Shown in pieces: positions 44,207-53,333 of a stretch of DNA of 64,000 nucleotides. Position numbers and translations under genes: made by a program. A model generated the notes under the pieces. The model did no database searches. It was not told the DNA's origin and worked only from the letters and a program-made list of their open reading frames with translations. Location of the stretch: assembly GCA_051418075.1 (NCBI GenBank), contig JBPRGG010000025.1, positions 96,628 to 160,627 of the forward strand, written 5' to 3'. Position 1 is the first letter of the stretch. The number at the start of each line of letters is the position of its first letter. The DNA comes from JBPRGG01 sp051418075. GTDB taxonomy: Bacteria > Bacteroidota > Bacteroidia > Cytophagales > Cyclobacteriaceae.

Positions 44207-45850
44207 ATGAATATGAAAAGAATTTTAATTTATATTACTATATTGATTATTGCCGGATGTGACAATGAGGCCTTTTTTGAGGAAGAACGACCGGCCCAAC
44301 CACCCTGGCAAACGGTGGAAGAATTTGAGTTTGCTGCATCAGGAGCCTATGGTCTGGCCGTTAATAGTGGTTGGGGCAATTTTATTTCCAATGACCGGGT
44401 GATGGAATTTATCCAGTCAGACCTGATGTATTTTTCTCAGAACCAGGAAGCCTATCCGGTCAATGATTTCCTGAACCGTCAAACCGGGGAGATTTCTTCA
44501 CCGATGGAAGAGGCTTTCAGGAATTGCTATAAGGTGATTGGGGCCTGCAATGCCGGACTTGATTTTTATTATGAACACGATCAGGATCCTTTTCCCGAAG
44601 CATCTTCAGCACAAAAGGAGCATAATATAGATCGAATCGCCGGAGAGCTTCATTTTTTACGTGCTTTTTCTAACTTCAGCAATGTTAAAAGGCATTGTCC
44701 CCAGTATCAACCGGGTCAACCTAATGATGACCGGTTATTGCCTCTGAGGATGACTTTTCCTACTGGCCTGGATAATGTAACCAACCCCTATTTTGCCACT
44801 ACTCAGGAAATGTATGATACCATCATTTATGATCTGAACCGGGCCAAGGAATTGCTTCCGGAGGAATTTAACGGCACCCACCATCCATCATATCAGTACC
44901 ATAGCCGGGCCACCCGTTATGCCGCTGCTTTCCTTTTGGGAAGGGTTTATTTTCAGATGAGAAACTGGCAGAAAGCTGAGGAGGAATTCTCTTACGTGAT
45001 AGAACAGGGTGATTTTTCATTGGAGCCGGAACCGATAGATATTTTTAATAAAGACGAATTGAACCTGGAAAGTAATGAATTGATCTGGTATATCGACTAT
45101 ACTGATCCGATCCGTAATATTTATGGCCCTCAACGCCTAACCCACCTTTCCAAGAATCATTATCCGGCTACCGGTGGGGGAAGGGGCGAGAATTGGAGCA
45201 TATGCCCCTGGAATCAGTTTTCCCTGAGTCGGAGCGCCCTGGATGCAGCCGGATGGATGGCCGACCCTCTTAATGGCGATTATACCGAAACTGAGACTGC
45301 CCGACAGGATAAGAGATACAACCAGATCTATTACCGTATGGAAGGATATTCCCCTGATCCTACTGTAGATCCAACCACATACCGCATTGATGCCAAATAC
45401 AGCGCTATTGACCGACCTATCGTGTACAGTGATAAATATTACCGGGCCCCCATTGGTTTGAAGTCCCTGCTTCCCATGATGCGGCTGGCTGAAGCTTATC
45501 TCACCCGGTCAATAATCCGTTTCCGGTTAAATGATCAGGCCGGTGCGGCAGCAGATCTTAACCAGGTAAGGGAAAGAGCCTGGGATCAGGAAATAGCCGG
45601 TGTTCCTTATACTCCTATTAATGGCAATGAAATCACAGAAGATATGATACATGCAGAAAGAATCAAAGAATTAGCCACCGAAGGAGGAAGGATTTATTAT
45701 TTGATGGCTTTATCACTGCCGATTGGTCCTGGTGACCGGGACCAAAATATCTTAAACCGGGTGATCGAACCACCCTATGAAAATTATTATTGGATGATTG
45801 ACCAAACCGAACTTGATTTTAAAAATGCTGCCGCAAATAGTGGTGAATAA
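44207..45850 (+). CDS. SusD/RagB family nutrient-binding lipoprotein
   Basis: 547-residue outer-membrane lipoprotein. Lipobox Cys18 in LIIAGCDNEAFFEEE, with strongly acidic residues after Cys (surface export). TPR-like region includes ELHFLRAFSNFSNVKRHCP and AAAFLLGRVYFQMRNWQKAEEEF (core LLGRVYFQMRNWQ). The C-terminal block SLLPMMRLAEAYLTRS and then HAERIKELATEGGRIYYLM fits the SusD family. Length is typical. It follows SusC by 11 bp and precedes the SprB/FISUMP lipoprotein by 21 bp, so the three are one operon. Confidence 0.95.
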   Translation: MNMKRILIYITILIIAGCDNEAFFEEERPAQPPWQTVEEFEFAASGAYGLAVNSGWGNFISNDRVMEFIQSDLMYFSQNQEAYPVNDFLNRQTGEISSPMEEAFRNCYKVIGACNAGLDFYYEHDQDPFPEASSAQKEHNIDRIAGELHFLRAFSNFSNVKRHCPQYQPGQPNDDRLLPLRMTFPTGLDNVTNPYFATTQEMYDTIIYDLNRAKELLPEEFNGTHHPSYQYHSRATRYAAAFLLGRVYFQMRNWQKAEEEFSYVIEQGDFSLEPEPIDIFNKDELNLESNELIWYIDYTDPIRNIYGPQRLTHLSKNHYPATGGGRGENWSICPWNQFSLSRSALDAAGWMADPLNGDYTETETARQDKRYNQIYYRMEGYSPDPTVDPTTYRIDAKYSAIDRPIVYSDKYYRAPIGLKSLLPMMRLAEAYLTRSIIRFRLNDQAGAAADLNQVRERAWDQEIAGVPYTPINGNEITEDMIHAERIKELATEGGRIYYLMALSLPIGPGDRDQNILNRVIEPPYENYYWMIDQTELDFKNAAANSGE

Positions 45851-45871
45851 AAAATTAATTAACTGATAAAG

Positions 45872-47038
45872 ATGAAAAGCTATTTTAAAATATTCCTGAC
45901 CTTTTTATTTGTTTTGTCCATCAGTTGGGCTTGTGAAGATGAAGTTACTCAAATCGAACCAGTAGAGATTGATTTCGAGGTAAACGACGTAAGTTCATTT
46001 GGCGGTAATGATGGATCTATTGATATTACTGTGAAAGGAGGAGCTCCTCCGTACCGGTATTTCTGGAGCAATGGAGAAGTGTCAGAAGATTTATCCAACC
46101 TTTCCGCCGGTACTTATACGGTGAATATAGTATATGCTAATGCAGGCGTAGCAGAAGCCGAAATTACAGTAACTGAGCCTGCCCCCAATCCATTGGATAT
46201 TGCTTTTGATGTCAAGCCTGTAAGCAGCTATGCCTCAGCTGATGGGGTTATCACAGTCGAAGTTTCCGGCGGAGTGCCTCCCTATCAATATCAATGGAGT
46301 CACGGTGCCACTGGTAAAAAGCTGGAGCAGCTATTACCCGGTGAATTTACGGTAACAGTGACTGATTCAAATCCCTACCTGACTGTATCCACTACCAAAT
46401 CTGTTGAATTGATCAGGCCATCCTTTACCTGTGGTGAGGATAGTGTCAGGGATGTAGATGGCAATAAATACCCTACGGTTCAGATCGGAAATCAGTGCTG
46501 GACGGCTGAAAACCTGAGGGTGATTCACACCCCTGAATCCACTGCTGATAATATGATCAAGATTGAGGGAAGATATTGCTTTGGTGCCAATTGTAGTGGC
46601 CAGGAAGGAGCCCATTATTCCTGGCAGGCTATGATGAACGGAGCAAGTGCGGCTGAATCGGGAGATCAGGTGATCCAGGGGGTTTGTCCTGATGGCTGGC
46701 ATGTCCCAACCCTGGTCATGTGGCAGGAAATGGAAAATTTATTAAAAATAGCAGGTAATGGAGGAGCCGGTACCAATGTGCCGGTTAAAATCATGGGGAA
46801 CAATAGTTCCTCCGGGTTTGACGGGGTATATGCCGAAGCCTGGGGATATGATCCGATTCCTTCAGATCAATATGCCGCCTGGTGGACAGCCAATGAATTT
46901 GTCCCTTCAAATGCCTCCGATGATTTTAATTCAACCAATGCCTATTACAGGGGGGTGAATGCCAACCTGCTGTCTATTTTCCAAAGAGGAAACACGGCCA
47001 AATCTGTGGGATTAAGTGTGAGATGTATCAAGGATTAA
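45872..47038 (+). CDS. SprB-repeat and FISUMP-domain lipoprotein
   Basis: 388 residues. Lipobox Cys21 (SISWACEDE), with acidic residues after Cys. Two SprB-type repeats (about 32-108 and 109-188) share GxDGxIxxxVxGGxPPYxYxWSxG, seen as GGAPPYRYFWSNG and GGVPPYQYQWSHG. A C-terminal FISUMP domain (about 192-388, Fibrobacter succinogenes major paralogous domain) has DGNKYPTVQIGNQCWTAENL, CPDGWHVPTLVMWQEME and SVRCIKD. Such proteins are displayed on the surface and may bind carbohydrate. In third position after SusC-SusD it takes the place usually held by a SusE/F-like surface glycan-binding protein, an inference. A 7-bp hairpin (47076-47096) follows. Confidence 0.9.
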   Translation: MKSYFKIFLTFLFVLSISWACEDEVTQIEPVEIDFEVNDVSSFGGNDGSIDITVKGGAPPYRYFWSNGEVSEDLSNLSAGTYTVNIVYANAGVAEAEITVTEPAPNPLDIAFDVKPVSSYASADGVITVEVSGGVPPYQYQWSHGATGKKLEQLLPGEFTVTVTDSNPYLTVSTTKSVELIRPSFTCGEDSVRDVDGNKYPTVQIGNQCWTAENLRVIHTPESTADNMIKIEGRYCFGANCSGQEGAHYSWQAMMNGASAAESGDQVIQGVCPDGWHVPTLVMWQEMENLLKIAGNGGAGTNVPVKIMGNNSSSGFDGVYAEAWGYDPIPSDQYAAWWTANEFVPSNASDDFNSTNAYYRGVNANLLSIFQRGNTAKSVGLSVRCIKD

Positions 47039-47113
47039 TGCCTTGTAGCAGAATTGAATATGATAATGAATGGTACGGGATAAAGGGGATATCCCGGCCT
47101 GTAAATAAATAAT

Positions 47114-48652
47114 ATGCACTATAAAGCCTTTTTATTGTTCTTGTTCATAACCGGTGCCGGACAAGTACAGGCTCAGTGGCAGCAGGTTTTAACTGATGAT
47201 TTTTCTGACCGGCAAAAATTTATAGATCTTTCCCGGTTAGTTTTGTGGTATAGTTCGGAAGACACTTTGTCAGCTTTCTCACTCAGAGAAATACAGGATG
47301 ATAACCAGCTTCAATTAAAAACACTGACCTTAAAGCCTGATGCCGAGGGAGCAGGAGGATACCATGAAGGAAGCTCCTATACTTCTACCTGTCTGGATTA
47401 TCAAATCCCCCTTTATCATCGAGCCTATGACACCCTGAAAATAGAATTTGACTATTTAAGCCAGCGGTTATCCGGCAATGGAGAAAGCGGACGAGTAGGT
47501 ATTATTACCATTTTCGATTACCCGGAAGGTGGTCCGGACTTTAATGACGTGTATGAACTGGATAAAGCTCATCCATTTGGCAGACCAGCTTATAATCTCA
47601 GGCTGTTAAATAATGATAACATCTCAGACAATGGTGCCTATTTATTTTACGGAGGGGGAAAGGATGAAATGGGGGAATTTGAAAAAATCCCGGATCAGGC
47701 CTGGTTGCCCGGATTTATCAGTGGTCCGGGAGGGTTTTCTCCGGGACAAGGTGAATCTTATCCGGAAGGACCTGTACATGAACAACCCGGCAAATTGGTT
47801 TCTGAACAGGTGTGGCAACACTATACCTGGTTGATCAGCCCTACCAGGTTACAATTGCTGGTCAGGCAAACCGGTGACGATCCGGACCAGGATCAATTGA
47901 CCATTGATATGTATATGCCTGATGGGAGTTCCGATTCGGAAATACTGCAATTGATCAATCAGTTTTATGATACGAATCTGGATCAACTGCCTGCCTATTT
48001 TCATTATTTTGATCGGATAGAAGCAGTGAGATTTTTTTTCAGGTCTGTGGTAAATGCTTATTTAGCTAATGTGGCTATCAGTAAAACCAATCATTTTATT
48101 CCACCCACTGTTTCTTTTCAGGACGATACCGTATACTGGCAGGAAGGCCAAACAGGTGGGTTGATGCTGGATCTAATCAATCCATTGAACGCATATATTG
48201 AATTTGACCTGGTCAATATCACAGGGTCGGGTAAAATAGCACTGGATTCTCTTCATTTTGCCACTACAGATCAGTCAATAAATAGCCTGAACATTGATAT
48301 TTTGAACGATCAGGATCAGGAGCAGGATACTATTCAATTGGCGCTCAAAAACATAAAAGGATGGGGCCAATCGGGCCAGATCAGTCAACTGACATTGATC
48401 CTGCAAGATAAAGACCAGGTAACAGGACTCGTCAAAGCTCGGGAAAAACTAATCTATCCTAATCCATTCAGCAACTATGTTTATTTTTTCCATTCTCAGC
48501 CCAGGGTAAAGGTTTATGATTTATCAGGGAAATTATGGCTGGAAAAACATGTATCTGGGCCCCTGTTTTTAGGTGATTTACCCTCAGGCGCATACCTGCT
48601 GGAAGTGATCCATTCCCAAAAACATTATAAAAAGCTTATGTATAAGCTTTAA
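47114..48652 (+). CDS. T9SS-secreted hypothetical protein
   Basis: 512 residues with a signal peptide (MHYKAFLLFLFITGAGQVQAQ) and a C-terminal type A T9SS sorting domain (about 440-512) containing LIYPNPFSNYVYFFHS, VYDLSGKLWLEK and LPSGAYLLEVIH. The middle (about 25-330) is beta-rich, with DFSDRQKFIDLSR and LKIEFDYLSQRLSGNGESGR blocks that look like a concanavalin/LamG-like beta-sandwich. I recognise no catalytic residues. It is the fourth gene of the SusC-led operon, 75 bp after the FISUMP gene, and probably is a secreted or surface glycan-binding protein. Confidence 0.85.
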   Translation: MHYKAFLLFLFITGAGQVQAQWQQVLTDDFSDRQKFIDLSRLVLWYSSEDTLSAFSLREIQDDNQLQLKTLTLKPDAEGAGGYHEGSSYTSTCLDYQIPLYHRAYDTLKIEFDYLSQRLSGNGESGRVGIITIFDYPEGGPDFNDVYELDKAHPFGRPAYNLRLLNNDNISDNGAYLFYGGGKDEMGEFEKIPDQAWLPGFISGPGGFSPGQGESYPEGPVHEQPGKLVSEQVWQHYTWLISPTRLQLLVRQTGDDPDQDQLTIDMYMPDGSSDSEILQLINQFYDTNLDQLPAYFHYFDRIEAVRFFFRSVVNAYLANVAISKTNHFIPPTVSFQDDTVYWQEGQTGGLMLDLINPLNAYIEFDLVNITGSGKIALDSLHFATTDQSINSLNIDILNDQDQEQDTIQLALKNIKGWGQSGQISQLTLILQDKDQVTGLVKAREKLIYPNPFSNYVYFFHSQPRVKVYDLSGKLWLEKHVSGPLFLGDLPSGAYLLEVIHSQKHYKKLMYKL

Positions 48653-48757
48653 TAAAGGCATCAAATATAAAATTATTCATTCAATTATTGTCTGTTGAAT
48701 TAATTTTTGGTAATTTAACTATTAATAAGCCAATTTTTCAACAAGACCTGAGAATAT

Positions 48758-51700
48758 ATGCCTAAAAAATTGATTTTTAATTGGTTAATCATTTTTTTAA
48801 TGTCCACAGGCTGGTTATTTGCGGAAGAGATACCTTTTGAATACCTCAATACCAGCAATGGTTTATCTCAAAATACGGTAAACTGTATCATGCAGGATAG
48901 TCAGGGATTTATCTGGATTGGCACCAATGATGGGCTGAATCGCTATGACGGCTATGAGTTTATTACTTATCAGCATAATTTTCAGGATTCCACCACCCTG
49001 TCAGATAGTAAAGTTTATACTATTATGGAAGATAAAGCCGGTAATTTGTGGGTGGGCACACGTTGCGGACTTAACATATACCACCGTGACAGGGATTTGT
49101 TCATCAGATATCATAACAACCCTCATGATCCAAACAGTATCAGTAATGATTTTGTCCGTAATATATACATGGATACGCAGGGCAACATCTGGATATGTAC
49201 ATTAGGAGGGGGGCTAAATAAATATGCGGGAGATGATATATTTAAGGCCTGGTTCAAACGATTTGACCTTACAGCAGAACAGCAGGAATTAAGCGGGAAT
49301 GTATTAAGCAATGTAACTTCTATTGTTCAGGATCAGCAAAATAATTATTGGCTTGGTTCTCATTGGGCCGGATTGATCCAGTTTTTTCCGGAAAGGGAAT
49401 CCTTCAGATTTTACCCATTTCAGGCTGACAGTTTAGCTGTTAAAGATAATTATGGCAAAACCGTCTACCAGGATCTAAAAGGTGACTTGTGGATATGTAC
49501 TGAAGGAAATGGATTGTTTCTTTTTGATCAGAACAAAAAAAAATTCAGTCAGTTCCGGCATCATCCCGATCAGAATTCAATCAATAATAATATTGTAAAA
49601 GATATGAAGCAAATCTCCGAAGATCTGTACTGGATAGCTACAGACGGAGGAGGATTAGATGAATTTGATCGCTCAACCGGACTGATTTCTCATCATACTT
49701 ATGACATAAAGGTTTCCAATAGCATAAGCAGCAACGGGGTATACAGTATTTTTAAAGATAATCAGGATATTGTGTGGGTAGGAACTTTCGGAGCAGGCAT
49801 TAATATTTTTGATCAGAATAAAAAGCGGTTTCGCCATTATACCCAGGAGGTGGGAAATCCTTTCAGTCTCAGTCATAAAGCCGTTTTATCATTTCTGGAG
49901 GACAGACAGGGGAATATCTGGGTTGGGACAGACGGGGGAGGATTAAACTTGTTTGACCGGCAATCCGGAAGGTTTAAAACCTACAAGGCTGAGCCGGACC
50001 AGGCTAATAGGCTGAGTAGCAATGCCGTTACCTCCATTTATCAGGATCGGGACGGAAATCTTTGGTTAGGTACCTATGCCGGTGGATTAAATCATTTTGA
50101 TCCTGAGCGGGAGGAATTTACCGCTTATAATAAGGATAAATCCTGTGGCATCATTAATAATAATATCTGGGATATTCTGGAAGATCAGAAGCATAGACTA
50201 TGGCTGGGAAGCTCAGGAGGCTTAATGATCTTTGACCGTAACAAAGGAAAGTTTAAACATGTCCAGAACTCCCAGGTGAAAAAAAACCCTTTTCAGGAAA
50301 GGATTGTATCTATTTTTGAAGATCATCAGGGGGTGATCTGGGCCGGCGGTATTCAGCTGAATTATTTTGATGAAAAAGAACAATCTCTGGTTCCTTTTGA
50401 GCCAGGTGCCAATTGGGGCAGATATGATATTCGATGTATCACTGAAGATGCCGAACATAATTTATGGATTGGTACGGAAGGTGGCGGTATGATAAAAATT
50501 GATCCGGAACGTAAGAGGTTTACCAAATATGGGGCAAATGAAGGATTGCCCAACAATGCCGTCCATCAGATCCTGCAGGATGGACAGGGATTTTTGTGGT
50601 TGAGCACCAATAAAGGATTGGCGCGATTTGATCCCAGGACCGGACAAGTCAGGAACTTTGATAAAAATGATGGATTACAGGGTGACCAGTTTTCCTATTC
50701 TGCGGCAATGAAAAGCAGTTCAGGAGAAATGTACTTTGGCGGTATCAATGGGTTTAATGTTTTTCTTCCCGACAGCATCAAGGATAATCCCCATTTACCC
50801 CGGGTTTTGTTTACAGATTTTTTAATTGCCAACAAAAAAGTGTCCATAGATCCCACTGGCAAAGATTCTCCCTTAACAGAAAATATAAATAAACAGAAAA
50901 AGGTGGTGTTAAAGCACAACCAGTCGTTTATTACTTTTGAATTTACTGCCTTAAATTTTACCTCCAGTCAAAAAAACCGTTATGCCTATTATCTGGAAGG
51001 ATTTGAAACGGAGTGGAATGAACCTAATTATAAAAGGTCGGTAACCTATACCAATCTGGATCCGGGAAATTATACCTTTCATGTGAAAGCATCCAACAAT
51101 GATGATCTTTGGAATGAAGCCGGAAACTATGTGGAACTGGTGATTTTACCACCCTTTTGGAAAACTACCTGGGCTTATCTTTTATATTCATTGATCTTTA
51201 TAGGATTAATTTATTCATTCCGTAAGTACCTTCTGGATAAAGCCCAATATAAGCATGATATTAAGATTCAGGAGCTGGAAAAAGAAAAGATCCAGAAAAT
51301 TAATCAAACCAAGATTAATTTTTTCACCAATATTTCTCATGAATTTAAAACGCCCCTGACCTTAATCCTAAGTCCTTTGGAGCAACTATTACATCAGGAA
51401 AAGCTGGACCAGGCCGTGAAAGGCCAGTTAAATTTAATGCATCAAAATGGGAAAAGATTGTTGCACCTTATCAATCAATTGATGGATTTTAAAAAGCTGG
51501 AAAAACGAAACATGGCCTTGAAGGTAGAAAGGGGAGATATTATCCAGTTTCTGAAAAATATTAAGTTGGCTTTTAATGATTTCGCTGTACATCATCGTAT
51601 TGATTATCAGTTTATTACGCCTAAACAACATTTGGTTAGCTGGTTTGATGCTGATAAATTGGACAAGATTTTCTATAACCTGCTGTCCAACGCCTTTAAA

Positions 51701-52924
51701 TTTACCCATGATGGAGGGGCGATTAGTATGAGGATTACGTTGACACAAAGACCTATGGAGATCCAGGGTATGGTTGAAACAGTTCGTTTTATAGAAGTTT
51801 ATATTCAGGATAATGGTATTGGCATTCCTGCCGAGCGTCAAAATAAAATATTTGAACGATTTTATAAAATCCCAAATGCTGATCATTTAATTAAAAAACT
51901 GGAACAGGAAGGCTCAGGAATCGGATTGAGCCTAACCCGGGAGTTGGTGGAAATTCATTATGGAGGTATAGTTCTGGAAAGTGATGTGGGCAAAGGCAGT
52001 ACATTTAAAGTGTCATTGCCAATAGATGAAAAGGTTTACAACCAGTCAAAACCAGTTGTTAGTGCGGATGTATTTGACCTGGATGCTTTAAAGCAACATG
52101 AGCAGGTAACTCACGATCAGGCCCTTGAAATCGATCAGGGCCATTTTGATAAGGATAAAGACAGCCTGTTGATCGTTGAAGACAATAAGGATCTGCTTTA
52201 TTTTATGGTATCTTCCCTTTCTGACCAATACAATATATTATTAGCCCAAAATGGTAAGGAGGCCTACGAACTGGCCCGCAAAAAACTGCCTGATCTGATC
52301 ATTTCTGATGTAATGATGCCAGTCATGAATGGTTTTGAGTTGTGTAAAAAACTTAAATCAAGTCCTGTTACCAGTCATATACCCATTATTATGCTGACGG
52401 CCAAAACTTCAGTAGAGAGCAATATTTTCGGTTTTGAAAATGGAGCTGATGAATATATGGCCAAGCCATTTAGTATGAAGGTGCTGAAATCCCGGATTGT
52501 TAACCTGATAGCATCCAGAAGAATGATGAGGGAAAGGTACAGGAAATTAATGATACAACCGGAGGAGACGAAAATACCTTCTGCTGATGATCATTTTCTT
52601 ACCCGGGCTCTTCAGGTGGTAGAAAATCAGATTGCCAATCCGGAATTTGATGTTAATCAGTTTGCCCTGGAAATGGGAATGAGCCGGTCAGTTTTTTACC
52701 GGAAAATGCGTGCTATTGCCGATCAGAGTGCCAATGAGTTTATTATCAGTATAAGGCTCAAGCGGGCGGCTCAGTTATTGAAAAAAAGTAAGCTGACTAT
52801 ATCTGAAATTACCTATCAGGTCGGTTTTAATGACCCTCAGTATTTTAGTAAATGCTTTAAAAAGCAATATAAAACTACTCCATCTGTGTATGCAAACCTT
52901 CATCAAGAGGCTTCTAGCTCCTGA
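48758..52924 (+). CDS. hybrid two-component system regulator (HTCS) with propeller sensor, kinase, receiver and AraC domains
   Basis: 1388-residue single-protein sensor-regulator of the type that controls polysaccharide utilisation loci. Signal peptide (1-23), two seven-bladed Reg_prop propellers (about 25-700, repeated GNLWxGT/GxIWVGTxGGGLN motifs), Y_Y_Y domain (about 735-795), transmembrane helix (about 802-821), HisKA with H861 in NISHEFKTPLTLIL, and HATPase (about 950-1090; NLLSNAFKFT, DNGIGIP, GSGIGLSL). Receiver domain has D1184 in LIISDVMMPVMNG. AraC-type HTH (about 1285-1385) ends FSKCFKKQYKTTPS. It is the last gene of locus 2 and probably binds the TGAYACA repeats between the two divergent operons (inference). 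Confidence 0.97.
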   Translation: MPKKLIFNWLIIFLMSTGWLFAEEIPFEYLNTSNGLSQNTVNCIMQDSQGFIWIGTNDGLNRYDGYEFITYQHNFQDSTTLSDSKVYTIMEDKAGNLWVGTRCGLNIYHRDRDLFIRYHNNPHDPNSISNDFVRNIYMDTQGNIWICTLGGGLNKYAGDDIFKAWFKRFDLTAEQQELSGNVLSNVTSIVQDQQNNYWLGSHWAGLIQFFPERESFRFYPFQADSLAVKDNYGKTVYQDLKGDLWICTEGNGLFLFDQNKKKFSQFRHHPDQNSINNNIVKDMKQISEDLYWIATDGGGLDEFDRSTGLISHHTYDIKVSNSISSNGVYSIFKDNQDIVWVGTFGAGINIFDQNKKRFRHYTQEVGNPFSLSHKAVLSFLEDRQGNIWVGTDGGGLNLFDRQSGRFKTYKAEPDQANRLSSNAVTSIYQDRDGNLWLGTYAGGLNHFDPEREEFTAYNKDKSCGIINNNIWDILEDQKHRLWLGSSGGLMIFDRNKGKFKHVQNSQVKKNPFQERIVSIFEDHQGVIWAGGIQLNYFDEKEQSLVPFEPGANWGRYDIRCITEDAEHNLWIGTEGGGMIKIDPERKRFTKYGANEGLPNNAVHQILQDGQGFLWLSTNKGLARFDPRTGQVRNFDKNDGLQGDQFSYSAAMKSSSGEMYFGGINGFNVFLPDSIKDNPHLPRVLFTDFLIANKKVSIDPTGKDSPLTENINKQKKVVLKHNQSFITFEFTALNFTSSQKNRYAYYLEGFETEWNEPNYKRSVTYTNLDPGNYTFHVKASNNDDLWNEAGNYVELVILPPFWKTTWAYLLYSLIFIGLIYSFRKYLLDKAQYKHDIKIQELEKEKIQKINQTKINFFTNISHEFKTPLTLILSPLEQLLHQEKLDQAVKGQLNLMHQNGKRLLHLINQLMDFKKLEKRNMALKVERGDIIQFLKNIKLAFNDFAVHHRIDYQFITPKQHLVSWFDADKLDKIFYNLLSNAFKFTHDGGAISMRITLTQRPMEIQGMVETVRFIEVYIQDNGIGIPAERQNKIFERFYKIPNADHLIKKLEQEGSGIGLSLTRELVEIHYGGIVLESDVGKGSTFKVSLPIDEKVYNQSKPVVSADVFDLDALKQHEQVTHDQALEIDQGHFDKDKDSLLIVEDNKDLLYFMVSSLSDQYNILLAQNGKEAYELARKKLPDLIISDVMMPVMNGFELCKKLKSSPVTSHIPIIMLTAKTSVESNIFGFENGADEYMAKPFSMKVLKSRIVNLIASRRMMRERYRKLMIQPEETKIPSADDHFLTRALQVVENQIANPEFDVNQFALEMGMSRSVFYRKMRAIADQSANEFIISIRLKRAAQLLKKSKLTISEITYQVGFNDPQYFSKCFKKQYKTTPSVYANLHQEASSS

Positions 52925-52955
52925 TTTGGAAAGTTGAAATGATTTTGCACAAATG

Positions 52956-53022
52956 TGACACATATTTACCTGTTAATCTGATCAATTCACCATTATTTTA
53001 TGGCATTGAATTAATCAGATTA
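52956..53022 (+). promoter_or_regulatory. TGACACA element and long hairpin upstream of a small ORF
   Basis: TGACACA at 52956-52962, inside the palindrome TGTGACACA, matches the putative operator motif of locus 2. It is followed by a 16-bp inverted repeat with one mismatch (52974-52989 with 53007-53022) whose 3' arm ends on the A of the ATG of the small ORF, so it could mask that start. It has no U-tract. Confidence 0.35.
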
Positions 53023-53117
53023 TGGGGAAAAAAATACAAAAAATGACTTGGGTTGAAATTTTGCATATTATTTTCATGCTGGCCCTCATGTTGTTTATTA
53101 TTAAAATTATTACCTGA
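53022..53117 (+). CDS. possible 31-residue single-pass membrane peptide
   Basis: An open frame of 31 codons, beginning MGKKIQKMTWVEI and ending MLFIIKIIT. The first residues are basic and the rest (about 12-30) is one hydrophobic helix with a His and a Lys, which fits a small inner-membrane peptide. No Shine-Dalgarno is visible, as is usual in the phylum. The start is embedded in the 3' arm of a long hairpin. No family is recognised; a chance frame is possible. Confidence 0.3.
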   Translation: MGKKIQKMTWVEILHIIFMLALMLFIIKIIT

Positions 53118-53212
53118 AACCTTCTCCATCTTTTGTCCTGTCCGTAATGGCCTCACTTTATTCGTACCCACTGACATGCCGCACCAGCCCTCAATCTTCG
53201 ATTTATTTCTTC

Positions 53213-53320
53213 TGATTAATATGTATCCACATTTCGTAAATTCTTTAATACCATGGCAGGATGAGATCTGCCATTAATTTAGTTCTAAAAAAGCAGTCTG
53301 CCGTCCGCATTCGGTGATCA
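53213..53320 (+). repeat. diverged intergenic repeat, copy B
   Basis: Matches copy A (24942-25053) in ordered blocks: TTAAT-TGTA, TCCA-ATTT, ATACCATG, the identical ATGAGATCTGCC (53261-53272), TAATTTAG and TCTGC. It lies between the small ORF and the antiporter gene in non-coding DNA. Its edges cannot be fixed by eye. Confidence 0.45.
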
Positions 53321-53333
53321 TAGAATAACGGAT

